64,000 nt of DNA from Dyadobacter psychrotolerans (GTDB lineage: Bacteria; Bacteroidota; Bacteroidia; Cytophagales; Spirosomataceae). The notes beneath the pieces were generated by a model. That model had not been told where the DNA came from. It saw nothing but the letters and a program-made list of their open reading frames with translations, and made no database searches. The DNA is taken from assembly GCF_004349265.1 (NCBI RefSeq), contig NZ_SMFL01000002.1, forward strand, positions 806,001 to 870,000, written 5' to 3'. Shown piece by piece: positions 51,480-59,848 of this stretch (position 1 is the first letter of the stretch; every line of letters starts with the position of its first letter). A program made the translations under genes and the position numbers.

Positions 51480-51701
51480 CTATATGAATATGTTCAACAA
51501 AAAAATGGGGCTGCAAATGTACAAATATTGAGGCATTTTTTTTTGAATTTCCTCATATTTTATTTTCTCAATCTCAAATTCTGACAACTCTATTTTTCCC
51601 CTTTTAAACCACCACCAAAAGGCAGCAACTAACAGCGCTGGAAACCAAAAGAGGTTGTTCAGCTTGTCCGATGCTTCAATTATGTAGTCTAATGTTGTCA
51701 T
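51480..51701 (-). CDS. Small two-helix membrane protein
   Basis: 73 residues. Helices NLFWFPALLVAAFWWWF and YLYICSPIFLLNIFI around a charged loop RGKIELSEFEIEKIKYEEIQ. No Shine-Dalgarno. Followed by a strong terminator, so an autonomous cargo unit. Could be an exclusion protein; not provable. Confidence 0.6.
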   Translation of the reverse strand: MTTLDYIIEASDKLNNLFWFPALLVAAFWWWFKRGKIELSEFEIEKIKYEEIQKKMPQYLYICSPIFLLNIFI

Positions 51702-51847
51702 TTCTTATACTTGTCTAATTCTCAAACTAAATCTGAATGACTGAAGTTCCAAAACCAGCAATAACTTGTTGACCACTAAACAAAACATGGCTACAATGAG
51801 TAATTGCTAAACCATAATGAAAAGCAAATAATAGATAAAATTGTATC

Positions 51848-51853
51848 TATAAT
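51848..51853 (+). promoter_or_regulatory. TATAAT box before the terminase genes
   Basis: Exact TATAAT, 16 nt before the small-terminase ATG, with GAAGGA between. The -35 (CAAATA) is poor, so it may need a phage activator as late promoters often do. Confidence 0.35.
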
Positions 51854-51868
51854 AGAAGGAAATAGACA

Positions 51869-52108
51869 ATGCCAAAGGGCGTTAAGACTGGGGGACGTAA
51901 GAAAGGTGTAGCCAACAAGGTTACTGCCGAATTGAAGGATATGATTCTCACGGCGCTGGATAAAGCCGGTGGCGTTGATTACCTGACAACCCAAGCCAAT
52001 AAAAGCCCTGCCGCATTTCTGACGCTGATTGCCAAAGTTCTTCCTTTACAGGTTACTGGCAGTGGTGGTGGGCCTTTACAGGTTCAAATCCTTGATGACA
52101 TCACTTAG
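51869..52108 (+). CDS. Putative terminase small subunit (DUF5681-like)
   Basis: 79 residues. PKGVKTGGRKKGVANKVTAE at the start and AFLTLIAKVLPLQVTGSG at the end are the common small-terminase-like phrase found before large terminase genes in many phages. Recognises packaging sites with the large subunit. Overlaps the large-terminase gene by 14 nt. Confidence 0.7.
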   Translation: MPKGVKTGGRKKGVANKVTAELKDMILTALDKAGGVDYLTTQANKSPAAFLTLIAKVLPLQVTGSGGGPLQVQILDDIT

Positions 52109-53375
52109 GCGCGTCAAGCTTTCCGATAATATTGCCCCTGTATTTGCGCCTGTTCATCTAGCAATTAAAGAAAACGCATTCTCATCTTTCTGGCTAAAGG
52201 GTGGCCGGGGAAGTACAAAGTCCTCATTTGCTGCCATTGAGATTATCACCGGACTTATCCGTGACGGTACTGCAAACGCTCTGGTACTGAGAAAGGTGGG
52301 TGATACCATCCGTACATCGGTGATGGAGAACCTTCTTTGGGCAATTGAGAAGCTGGAAGTTGAAGAATACTTCCGACACACCCAAGCCCCGCCAGAGATT
52401 ACTTACCTTCCCACCGGACAGAAGATCATCATGAAAGGGCTGGATGACCCTTTAAAGCTCAAATCCATCAAGATCAAAAAAGGGTATTTCAAATACCTAT
52501 GGTTTGAGGAAGCCGCCGAGTTTAACGGGATGGAGGAAATCCGTAACGTAGAACAGTCCGTCCTTCGTGGTGGTGAGAAGTTCGTTGAGTTCATCACCTA
52601 CAACCCTCCGAATGACCCTTCCGCATGGGTGAATAAGGAATGTGAAATGCCAGTCGATGACAGGATGGTGCACACATCCACATATCTGGACGTTCCCCCT
52701 GAATGGCTTGGCGGTAAGTTTATCCGTGATGCCGAGACACTGAAACGCAATGACCCGCTTAAATACGAGCATGAATACATGGGTGTTGCCGTTGGCCGTG
52801 CAGAGCAGATTGTATTCCATGGTAAGTGGAAAGAGAAGGAGTTTGACCATCCGTCACCGTACGATATATACCAATCCCGCTTCTTTTATGGCGCTGACTG
52901 GGGCTTTGCCAATGACCCCACCACACTTGTAAGCTGTTTTATCAAACTGGAGAACGGGGAAAAGAACCTGTATATTGAACATGAAGCCGGAGGCGTAGGG
53001 GTGGAGCTGGATGAGATACCCCAGTTATTTGATAGTGTGCCTGATAGCCGCCGTTGGAAGATTTACGCTGATGCTGCCCGGCCGGAGACAGTCAGCCACT
53101 TGAAGAAAAGGGGCTTTAACACCGAATCAGCCCCCAAATGGTCTGGGAGCGTTGAAGACGGTGTAGAATATCTTCGTTCATTCAATACGATCTACATACA
53201 CCCCCGTTGCCGGAAGACAATCGAGGAGTTTATGAAGTATTCGTTTAAGGTTGACCGTAATACCAAAGAAATCCTTCCTGTGATTGTGGACGCTTGGAAC
53301 CACTATATTGATGCCCTCCGGTATGCTCTGGGTGACTACATTAAGAACAATGTAACCATTTGGGATGTGTTGTGA
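52095..53375 (+). CDS. terL: Terminase large subunit (PBSX/TerL family)
   Basis: 426 residues. ATPase Walker A WLKGGRGSTKSSFAAIEI, Walker B YLWFEEAAEFNGMEE, then a nuclease domain starting FYGADWGFANDPTTLVSCFI with DAARPETVSHLKKRGF later. DNA-packaging motor and headful or cos nuclease. ATG 52,095 is chosen; the longer frame has a TTG inside the small-subunit gene. Confidence 0.93.
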   Translation: MTSLRRVKLSDNIAPVFAPVHLAIKENAFSSFWLKGGRGSTKSSFAAIEIITGLIRDGTANALVLRKVGDTIRTSVMENLLWAIEKLEVEEYFRHTQAPPEITYLPTGQKIIMKGLDDPLKLKSIKIKKGYFKYLWFEEAAEFNGMEEIRNVEQSVLRGGEKFVEFITYNPPNDPSAWVNKECEMPVDDRMVHTSTYLDVPPEWLGGKFIRDAETLKRNDPLKYEHEYMGVAVGRAEQIVFHGKWKEKEFDHPSPYDIYQSRFFYGADWGFANDPTTLVSCFIKLENGEKNLYIEHEAGGVGVELDEIPQLFDSVPDSRRWKIYADAARPETVSHLKKRGFNTESAPKWSGSVEDGVEYLRSFNTIYIHPRCRKTIEEFMKYSFKVDRNTKEILPVIVDAWNHYIDALRYALGDYIKNNVTIWDVL

Positions 53376-53393
53376 TTTGCGCTTGCTGCCATG

Positions 53394-53422
53394 TTCGCAG
53401 TGTGCTATCGTTCTGATATAAT
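53394..53422 (+). promoter_or_regulatory. Sigma70-type extended -10 promoter of the head operon
   Basis: TTCGCA (53,394-53,399), 17 bp, then TGATATAAT with a perfect -10 (53,417-53,422) and a TG extension. It lies 15 nt before the portal ATG. Such a promoter is standard for proteobacterial RNA polymerase and not for Bacteroidota. Confidence 0.6.
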
Positions 53423-53437
53423 TAAACAGGGTTCCCG

Positions 53438-54781
53438 ATGAGCGATACTTCCACTCTTGCCGTTTCTGATGAATTCCGTAATTCGCTTACGGATTTAACC
53501 ACGAATTTAGGCAACGATTTCAGGAACAAAGCTCAATTAAGCTCACCCGCGACATTCTATTATAACACCCGGCAGCATCTTGTTTCCAATAACCGTGGTC
53601 TGCTTTCATGGCTTTACGTTGAGCTGGGGATTGTCCAGACGCTTATCGACCAGCCTGTTGATGATGCGTTCCGGCATGGTATTGAAATCCTCTGTCCACA
53701 GTTGGACGAGACTGACATTGCCACATTACAAGACTATCTCCGTACATCCGGTGCAATGGCTGCTGTCATCCAAGCCCGTAAGTGGGCGCGTCTGTTTGGT
53801 GGTGCTGGTACTCTTATTATCACAGACCAAGACCCTGCCAGACCGTTGACCATTGAGCGTATCAACGAAAATTCCCCTATGCAGTTCCGTGCCGTTGATA
53901 TGCATGAGCTGTACGGGAATTACGACCCACAGGAAATGACCCGCTACCAGTTAAGCACAACCACACCATTCCAGTACTACGGTATTCAGGTTGACCCTTC
54001 CCGAGTGTATGTTGCCAAGGGTAAAGAAGCCCCTGCAATGGTACGCGGTAATCTGCGTGGCTGGGGTATGTCCGAGGTAGAACGCCTTGTCCGTTCATTG
54101 AACCAATACCTAAAATATCAGGATGTTGTGTTTGAATTGATGGACGAAGCCAAGGTTGATGTTTATAAGATTCAGGGATTTAACCAGTTGCTTGCAATGG
54201 CTGGAGGTACTGAAAAAGCTACCATCCGCTTGCAGGCAGCGAACATGATTAAGAATTACATCAATGCGCTGGTAATGGATAGTGAAGACGACCACGAGCA
54301 AAAGACAATGAGCTTCACGGGTCTTGCAGATATGCTCCCTCAAATTCGTATGGGCATTGCAGCAGACTTGAAAATCCCGATTACCAAGCTGTTTGGTGTT
54401 TCGGCTGCCGGGTTCAGCTCTGGTGAAGATGACATTGAAAACTACAACTCAATGATTGAAAGCGAAATCCGCTATAAGGCTCATGACGAGATCATTTCAA
54501 TCCTTAAACTGTGCTGCCAGAAGCTATTCGGGGTTGTGCCGGACGGCCTTGAAATTAAGTGGCCGTCCCTTCGTATCATGTCTGCCGAAGAACAGGAAAA
54601 GATCAAAGACTTCCAGTTTAACCGTATAATGAAAGCCCAGCAAATGGGAGTCATGTCGGATATTGAGGCTAAGAAAGCCATCAACACCGCTGGATTACTG
54701 CCGATTACAATTGTTGAAACAGAAGTCAATTACGCCGCCGAGCGTGAAAAAGATGAAACCATTGCCCAAGGGGACAAATAA
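53438..54781 (+). CDS. Portal protein (DUF1073)
   Basis: 447 residues. FRNSLTDLTTNLGNDFRNKA, DQPVDDAFRHGIEILCPQLD, ARKWARLFGGAGTLIITDQD and SAAGFSSGEDDIENYNSMIE are the DUF1073 anchors. Forms the dodecameric portal ring of the head vertex. Stop overlaps the next ATG (TAATG). Confidence 0.92.
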   Translation: MSDTSTLAVSDEFRNSLTDLTTNLGNDFRNKAQLSSPATFYYNTRQHLVSNNRGLLSWLYVELGIVQTLIDQPVDDAFRHGIEILCPQLDETDIATLQDYLRTSGAMAAVIQARKWARLFGGAGTLIITDQDPARPLTIERINENSPMQFRAVDMHELYGNYDPQEMTRYQLSTTTPFQYYGIQVDPSRVYVAKGKEAPAMVRGNLRGWGMSEVERLVRSLNQYLKYQDVVFELMDEAKVDVYKIQGFNQLLAMAGGTEKATIRLQAANMIKNYINALVMDSEDDHEQKTMSFTGLADMLPQIRMGIAADLKIPITKLFGVSAAGFSSGEDDIENYNSMIESEIRYKAHDEIISILKLCCQKLFGVVPDGLEIKWPSLRIMSAEEQEKIKDFQFNRIMKAQQMGVMSDIEAKKAINTAGLLPITIVETEVNYAAEREKDETIAQGDK

Positions 54782-55065
54782 TGCCGTTGAAGCCAAACCA
54801 AGTCACAATCCTGCCAAACACACTTTATGAGGTTACCGGAAGCGGTTACAGCGTTGATGCCATCGCTCCGAATATCGAGGTGATTGGTGGCTCAGTCGGT
54901 ATTTACGGCTCACAGGTTCAGCCAGGCACAGCCCCGACAGGCATGTATCAAACTGCCACGGCATTTACGGGTATTGATTACTTTGTGGCTATCCCGAATT
55001 ACCTATATGTTTCCGGCACCGCTACTTCTATTGTCGTCACCGGATTACTCGTTAAGGCTGTTTAA
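54781..55065 (+). CDS. Small virion-associated protein, beta-rich
   Basis: 94 residues, rich in Gly, Thr and Val (ITVLPNTLYEVTG-like: VTILPNTLYEVTGSGYSVDA). Pattern of phage head-fibre or decoration subunits. TAATG overlaps on both sides with portal and fibre genes. Confidence 0.6.
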   Translation: MPLKPNQVTILPNTLYEVTGSGYSVDAIAPNIEVIGGSVGIYGSQVQPGTAPTGMYQTATAFTGIDYFVAIPNYLYVSGTATSIVVTGLLVKAV

Positions 55066-56855
55066 TGGCTGAATTTGCACAATCAGGTTTGTTTGGAAAA
55101 GTAGGCTTGTTCTGCCAAAAGGGTCTGTTTTGGCAAAAAGGGCTGTTTGGCAACAAGACAGGAAGTGGCCCGTTCTCAGATGCAGTGATGCGGATGAACT
55201 TCGCAGGCCCGGAGAGCGCGGCGCTTAACGGCGTGTCAGCTACCCGTCTGGGTGGTTCTATGCGCTATAATGCGCAGGGTTTCCGTGAATACGCACCTGA
55301 AAACCTTTTGTTTCGTAGTAACGAATTTAGCAATTCTGCGAATTGGGATGTGGCAGGCGGCTCAACAACAAATAATGTAGCGATTGGCCCTTATGGAGGC
55401 ATGACCGCCTCTAGGTTTACTCCCGCTGTTCTCGGCCAGCCGCCTAGCGTAACAGGGAGTATAAACCGAAAATATCAGCAAATCACTGTTGCAAATACCG
55501 TTTTTACGAACAGTATTTGGATTAAGACAGATGTTGTTGATACGGCTGTCGCTATTCATGTTGTGGATGCTCAAAGTGACATTTCAAGAGCTGTAACAAA
55601 TGCAGTCTCAACAGGAACTTGGCAGCGCATTTTCGTTACAGGCATGACTCAAGCCAGTGGAGTAGGTGGTGTCCGATTGCTATTTGCATCAACCGAAGCT
55701 GTATTAATAGCTGATGCACAATGTGACAGATCAGCTATTCTTCGTCCATATTTCCGCACAACAGCGGACGCTTTTTTCAAACCCCGTGCTTTTGAAAATC
55801 AAACCTACAACCCCACAACATTACAACCTGAAGGTTATCTTTGGGAAAATTCTGCAACCAATCAATGCCTTCAATCCAACAACCTAGCTGTCTCTCCGTG
55901 GGGCAAAGTCGATACAACGATCACTTCAAATGTCCGTATGGGTGCTTCTGGTCAATTGGATATGGATTTAATTACCGAGGGTGCCACTGGTAACTCGGAA
56001 ATCGTACAGGCATTGACGCTTGTTGCTGGGGAAACAAAGGCAATTCACTTTGATGTTGCCCGAGGGAGCCACGACTGGATCAGGATTCAGATATACAATA
56101 ACAGTTTTACTGCTGCTGTCACATACTGGTTTAACATGGCTACAGGTCTATTCGGAACAATTGCCCAAGCTGGCACCGGATTGTCTATGGCCACTCCTTA
56201 TGCGGTCTGGCACCCAGCGTCACAACTATGGAGAGTTTTTACCTTCACTTATCTAGATGCAAGCTCCACAAGTGGTAATGTTTATATAGATGCTGCCGCT
56301 TCTAATGGTGCAGCCACTGGTATTCCAAACTCAACCCGCTATCAGGGATGCCACCAATTCGAGGCTGGAATCAATGCATCCAGCTACGTTGCTACTGGCA
56401 CGACACAGGTCACCCGTGTGACAGATGTTTGTCTAGGAACCACGCCATGGTTTAATGCACTGGAAGGAACCTTCTATATTTCTGTACAAACTGATGCAAA
56501 CAATGCTGGTTTTGACTCGTTATACCTAGGTGCTTCCGCTGCTGAACGTATGACGGTTAGATTGAAAGGCTCATCAAATACAACAAACTCTTTCGGTATC
56601 TCTGGCAATGTCAGTCAATATGATTTTGCATTTGCTCCTTTTGTGAAAGATACCGTCTACAAGGTGGCGCAGTCATACAAAGCCAATAGTTTTGCTGCTT
56701 CTAGAAATGGTTCTGTTGTTCAGACAGATGCCTCTGGTACGGTTTCAACGGCAAACCAGATAATTATTGGCGGTGGCGCTCCACAACGTATCAAAGAGAT
56801 TGCTTACTGGAACACACAAAAACCCAATGATTTCCTGCAACAGGTGACAACATGA
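55065..56855 (+). CDS. Head fibre/spike protein with two carbohydrate-binding-like modules
   Basis: 596 residues. Residues 7-31 carry four copies of a G-L-F-x-x-K/Q repeat. Two related beta-sandwich modules follow: NLLFRSNEFSNSANWDVAGG and CLQSNNLAVSPWGKVDTTIT, each with a FRTTADAFF/YVATGTTQVTRVTDV-type end, then a C-terminal LamG-like part (FNALEGTFYISVQTDANNAG, IKEIAYWNTQKPND). Such modules occur in phage spike and tail-fibre proteins that bind surface glycans. Its place between portal and head morphogenesis genes suggests a head spike. Confidence 0.78.
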   Translation: MAEFAQSGLFGKVGLFCQKGLFWQKGLFGNKTGSGPFSDAVMRMNFAGPESAALNGVSATRLGGSMRYNAQGFREYAPENLLFRSNEFSNSANWDVAGGSTTNNVAIGPYGGMTASRFTPAVLGQPPSVTGSINRKYQQITVANTVFTNSIWIKTDVVDTAVAIHVVDAQSDISRAVTNAVSTGTWQRIFVTGMTQASGVGGVRLLFASTEAVLIADAQCDRSAILRPYFRTTADAFFKPRAFENQTYNPTTLQPEGYLWENSATNQCLQSNNLAVSPWGKVDTTITSNVRMGASGQLDMDLITEGATGNSEIVQALTLVAGETKAIHFDVARGSHDWIRIQIYNNSFTAAVTYWFNMATGLFGTIAQAGTGLSMATPYAVWHPASQLWRVFTFTYLDASSTSGNVYIDAAASNGAATGIPNSTRYQGCHQFEAGINASSYVATGTTQVTRVTDVCLGTTPWFNALEGTFYISVQTDANNAGFDSLYLGASAAERMTVRLKGSSNTTNSFGISGNVSQYDFAFAPFVKDTVYKVAQSYKANSFAASRNGSVVQTDASGTVSTANQIIIGGGAPQRIKEIAYWNTQKPNDFLQQVTT

Positions 56856-57127
56856 TTCACTACCTGAAATTCAGCACCCAAGCGGCTATGAACACAGCAA
56901 TGGCTCCATACAAGGACGCAGATGGAAGATTTATTCAAGCACACGGGCGTTCTATTGACGTGGTGGGGCAGATAGTCATTCCAGCGGTGATTGATATTTT
57001 AACACTGGCTGTCATTACGCTTCCAATTACCAAATCCGGCTGGCATGTGAATTGGACGGGTGACCTTCCTGAAAATCTTGTGCAATATGAAGTTATTCCA
57101 GAAACGCCGTACAGAGTGAACTTGTGA
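56852..57127 (+). CDS. Small structural or fibre-associated protein
   Basis: 91 residues, coupled to the fibre gene by ATGA. FSTQAAMNTAMAPYKDADGR then SGWHVNWTGDLPENLVQYEV. Resembles small proteins after fibre genes, maybe chaperone. No family name known to me. Confidence 0.55.
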   Translation: MIHYLKFSTQAAMNTAMAPYKDADGRFIQAHGRSIDVVGQIVIPAVIDILTLAVITLPITKSGWHVNWTGDLPENLVQYEVIPETPYRVNL

Positions 57128-57191
57128 TTTTTGTTTATTTCGCCGCCTCACTTGTGATACCATGCCTTTTCATTCAAACAAAGGTTTTACA

Positions 57192-57377
57192 ATGTCAGTA
57201 TGGTTAGCCCTATTTATCTATTTCTTTCCAACGCTTATCGCGTTTTTCAGAAGCCACAACAACATTATGCCGATATTCCTGATTAACCTGCTCACTGGCT
57301 TGTCTGGTCTGGGTTGGTTATGGGCTTTGGTATGGTCGTTCACCGATAACACCAAGGCAGTCAGAGTGTATGCTTGA
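57192..57377 (+). CDS. Superinfection immunity protein (Imm-like)
   Basis: 61 residues, mostly two membrane helices: VWLALFIYFFPTLIAFFRSH and NLLTGLSGLGWLWALVWSFT, exact pattern of the superinfection immunity family (T4 Imm-like) which blocks entry of DNA from incoming phages. ATG 57,192 is preferred; an ATG 30 nt upstream is in frame. TTG of the next gene overlaps the stop. Unusual place inside the head operon. Confidence 0.8.
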   Translation: MSVWLALFIYFFPTLIAFFRSHNNIMPIFLINLLTGLSGLGWLWALVWSFTDNTKAVRVYA

Positions 57378-58336
57378 AGACATTACGGCCAATTATCCTT
57401 AGAAACTCATATTTTGAGGACATTGAGAAGGAAATCAACGGTATTTGGTATCGCTGGATATATGGCCGACTGTTAAAGATCATTGACACAATCGGCAAGA
57501 AAGAGCTTCAAAACTCTGCCACGGATGCCCTTTACGATGCTTTGGCCTATGGACGACTGGACTACGATGCCGGGGTAATCTCCAGAAATACGAATGCCGC
57601 CATTCTAAAAATCCTCCGGTCAATCGGTGCAAAGTATGATGGAAGATCTGAAACATGGAAAGTTGACAGTCTGCCCCCGAAGTACAGTATGGCCGTTGCC
57701 GCTGCTGATAGTCGTTACCAAGCGCTGAGACAGTCAATTATCCGTGTGCTGGATGATGCCAGTATCACCGCCGCTATGTCTGAGGTAGGGATTGAAACGT
57801 CATTTTACGACACAATCAACCGGACAGAGGCGCAGTTTCAAGAGACAGTCAAATCAATCCGCATTCCCACGGTACTCACTTATGAAGACAAGATACGGCT
57901 TGCTCGTCAATGGACTGGTAATTTGCAGCTTTATATCAAGAAATGGAGCGATACGAATATTCTTGACTTACGTCAGAAAGTATTGAGTAATGTAGTAGCT
58001 GGACAACGCTTTGAAAATCTGGTAAAAACAATTGAAGGCAACTACGAAGTTTCTAAAAACAAAGCCCGATTTCTTGCTCGTCAGGAAACAAGCCTTGCAG
58101 TTAGCAGCCTACGACAACAGAGATACGCAGATGCCGGAATTACACGATACAGATGGTCAAGCAGCGAAGATGAGCGCGTCCGTCACAGTCACAAAGAATT
58201 GAACGGAAAGATATTTGACTTCAGTAATCCTCCCATCTCAGGTGAAAACGGCCAAACAGGTAACCCCGGTGAGCCATTTGGTTGTAGATGTGTTGCCATT
58301 CCAGTACTTCCGGGAGACGAGTTTATAAATGACTGA
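57374..58336 (+). CDS. Phage head morphogenesis protein, SPP1 gp7 family
   Basis: 320 residues. Long helical N-terminal part and C-terminal minor-capsid domain: KARFLARQETSLAVSSLRQQ, RYRWSSSEDERVRHSHKELN, GKIFDFSNPPISG and PGEPFGCRCVAIPVLPGD. Minor head protein carried in with the portal. TTG start at 57,374 overlaps the previous stop (TTGA). Confidence 0.9.
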   Translation: MKTLRPIILRNSYFEDIEKEINGIWYRWIYGRLLKIIDTIGKKELQNSATDALYDALAYGRLDYDAGVISRNTNAAILKILRSIGAKYDGRSETWKVDSLPPKYSMAVAAADSRYQALRQSIIRVLDDASITAAMSEVGIETSFYDTINRTEAQFQETVKSIRIPTVLTYEDKIRLARQWTGNLQLYIKKWSDTNILDLRQKVLSNVVAGQRFENLVKTIEGNYEVSKNKARFLARQETSLAVSSLRQQRYADAGITRYRWSSSEDERVRHSHKELNGKIFDFSNPPISGENGQTGNPGEPFGCRCVAIPVLPGDEFIND

Positions 58337-59375
58337 ACTTAGTAACGCCTCCCAGCATGCCAAAACCTATTATTGCCGTCACATGACCCCCGGAGTTGTC
58401 GGGTATCGTGGTATGAACGTCTATATCCCCCTTGACACTATTAAGGCCATGGCTCCTTCTTTCGATGGCAAGCCCGTATATATTGACCACCGTGATATTG
58501 AACTGGAGAACATCCAGGACGAAGCAGACGGTTACGTCACGCAAACATTCTTTCTGCCGGAAGACGGTTGGCTATGGTCAAAAGTCCTGATGATTTCTGA
58601 CAAAGGTATCCGCGAGATGGATTCCGGCAAGTCAATTAGTAATTCTCACCGCCCGATAGAGTGGGGGGATGCTGGTAAATATCTGAACATCCCATATCAA
58701 AAGAGCGTCAAATCCAGTGTATTCACACATCTGGGTATTGTTGACGACCCGCGATATGAAGATGCAAAAGTGTTCACGCCTGAACAATTCAAGAACTATA
58801 AAAAAACCCTTGCAGATCAATCAAATGAGTTGCACAATAGTAAAAACCACGGAGTAAAACGAATGCTTAACCTATTTAAAATGAAACGCGAAGCCGTTGA
58901 GACAGTTGACACTGACACGATGGTTGAGCTTCAAAACGCAGCGGGTGAGACTGTTGCCATGTCTATTGGTGATATGGTCAAGGCCGTTGAAGAAAAGACT
59001 GCCGCTGACATTGCCGCAGAAGAAGCCGCGAAAGTGGTTACCGAACAAGAATTAACTAATACCAAAGAAGTTGAAGTGGACGGCGTTAGAATGCCTGTTA
59101 CTGACTTAGTTGCCAAATACAAAGAGCTGCAAAATGCCAAGGATGAAGCTGATAAAAAAGCTACTGACGAAGCCGCTCAAAAAGCCCTTGCTGATGCTGC
59201 TGCTCAAAAGGTAGCTGATGAAGCCGCCGCCAAGGCCGCTGCCGAAGGTCAAAAACATTTCGATGCACTAAACAATGCAAACGAAAAGGATAATGTTGAC
59301 ACCATCATCATCCAAACATCCTCGGACAAAGCCGCTATTGGTCAGTCTCGTTACGGTTCTAGCACACAGGAGTAA
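58329..59375 (+). CDS. Prohead protease-like protein (DUF2213) fused to scaffold
   Basis: 348 residues. Residues 1-160 form DUF2213 (GVVGYRGMNVYIPLDTIKAM, GKPVYIDHRDIELENIQDEA, HLGIVDDPRYEDAKVFTPE), a Mu-I-like protease module. Residues 180-348 are a coiled-coil, Ala/Glu/Lys-rich scaffold. An internal ATG with its own Shine-Dalgarno starts the scaffold separately. Confidence 0.87.
   Translation: MTELSNASQHAKTYYCRHMTPGVVGYRGMNVYIPLDTIKAMAPSFDGKPVYIDHRDIELENIQDEADGYVTQTFFLPEDGWLWSKVLMISDKGIREMDSGKSISNSHRPIEWGDAGKYLNIPYQKSVKSSVFTHLGIVDDPRYEDAKVFTPEQFKNYKKTLADQSNELHNSKNHGVKRMLNLFKMKREAVETVDTDTMVELQNAAGETVAMSIGDMVKAVEEKTAADIAAEEAAKVVTEQELTNTKEVEVDGVRMPVTDLVAKYKELQNAKDEADKKATDEAAQKALADAAAQKVADEAAAKAAAEGQKHFDALNNANEKDNVDTIIIQTSSDKAAIGQSRYGSSTQE
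58863..59375 (+). CDS. Nested internal-start scaffold protein
   Basis: ATG at 58,863 (residue 179 of the protease gene), same frame, preceded by GGAG at 8 nt. It would give a 170-residue scaffold alone (MLNLFKMKREAVETVDTDTM, later Ala-rich repeats DEAAQKALADAAAQKVADEA). The layout equals lambda C/Nu3, where protease and scaffold share a 3' end. Confidence 0.6.
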   Translation: MLNLFKMKREAVETVDTDTMVELQNAAGETVAMSIGDMVKAVEEKTAADIAAEEAAKVVTEQELTNTKEVEVDGVRMPVTDLVAKYKELQNAKDEADKKATDEAAQKALADAAAQKVADEAAAKAAAEGQKHFDALNNANEKDNVDTIIIQTSSDKAAIGQSRYGSSTQE

Positions 59376-59381
59376 TAGAAC

Positions 59382-59834
59382 ATGCCTACATTAAACGATT
59401 TCGCCCTTGCACCCGTACAAGGTTTGATGGACTTACAAGTTCCGGGTACTGTTATCGAAGTTCAAGTTGACACGACAGTTTCCACACCGCTTATTCCGGG
59501 TCAAGCCGTTAAGCAGTCCGTAGCTGTTACAACTGGTCTTCCAAAGGTTGTTGCCCTAACTGCCAACACTGATAAAATCTTAGGATTTGTCCCTTACAAC
59601 TCAGTTTTCGGAACCTTCGCTGCAAGCAAAGTAACTGAACTGGCGATGGATAACTCAGTAATGTGGATGACAGCCGGTGCCGCGATTGCCGCTGGTGCAA
59701 GCCTTGAATACGTGTACACAACGAACCGTGTCATCACATCCGCTGGCTCTAACACTAAAATCGGTCATGCTTTGAATGGTGTTGCCGCTGCTGGTGACCT
59801 TGTTCGCGTCCGCATCATCTCTCCAATCGTTTAA
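59382..59834 (+). CDS. Head decoration / structural cement protein
   Basis: 150 residues, beta-rich, Thr/Val/Ala-rich: PGQAVKQSVAVTTGLPKVVA, KILGFVPYNSVFGTFAASKV, TKIGHALNGVAAAGDLVRVR. Lies between scaffold and major capsid, the position of decoration proteins. ATG has AGGAG 9 nt upstream. Confidence 0.72.
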   Translation: MPTLNDFALAPVQGLMDLQVPGTVIEVQVDTTVSTPLIPGQAVKQSVAVTTGLPKVVALTANTDKILGFVPYNSVFGTFAASKVTELAMDNSVMWMTAGAAIAAGASLEYVYTTNRVITSAGSNTKIGHALNGVAAAGDLVRVRIISPIV

Positions 59835-59848
59835 TAGGAACCCTCCAA

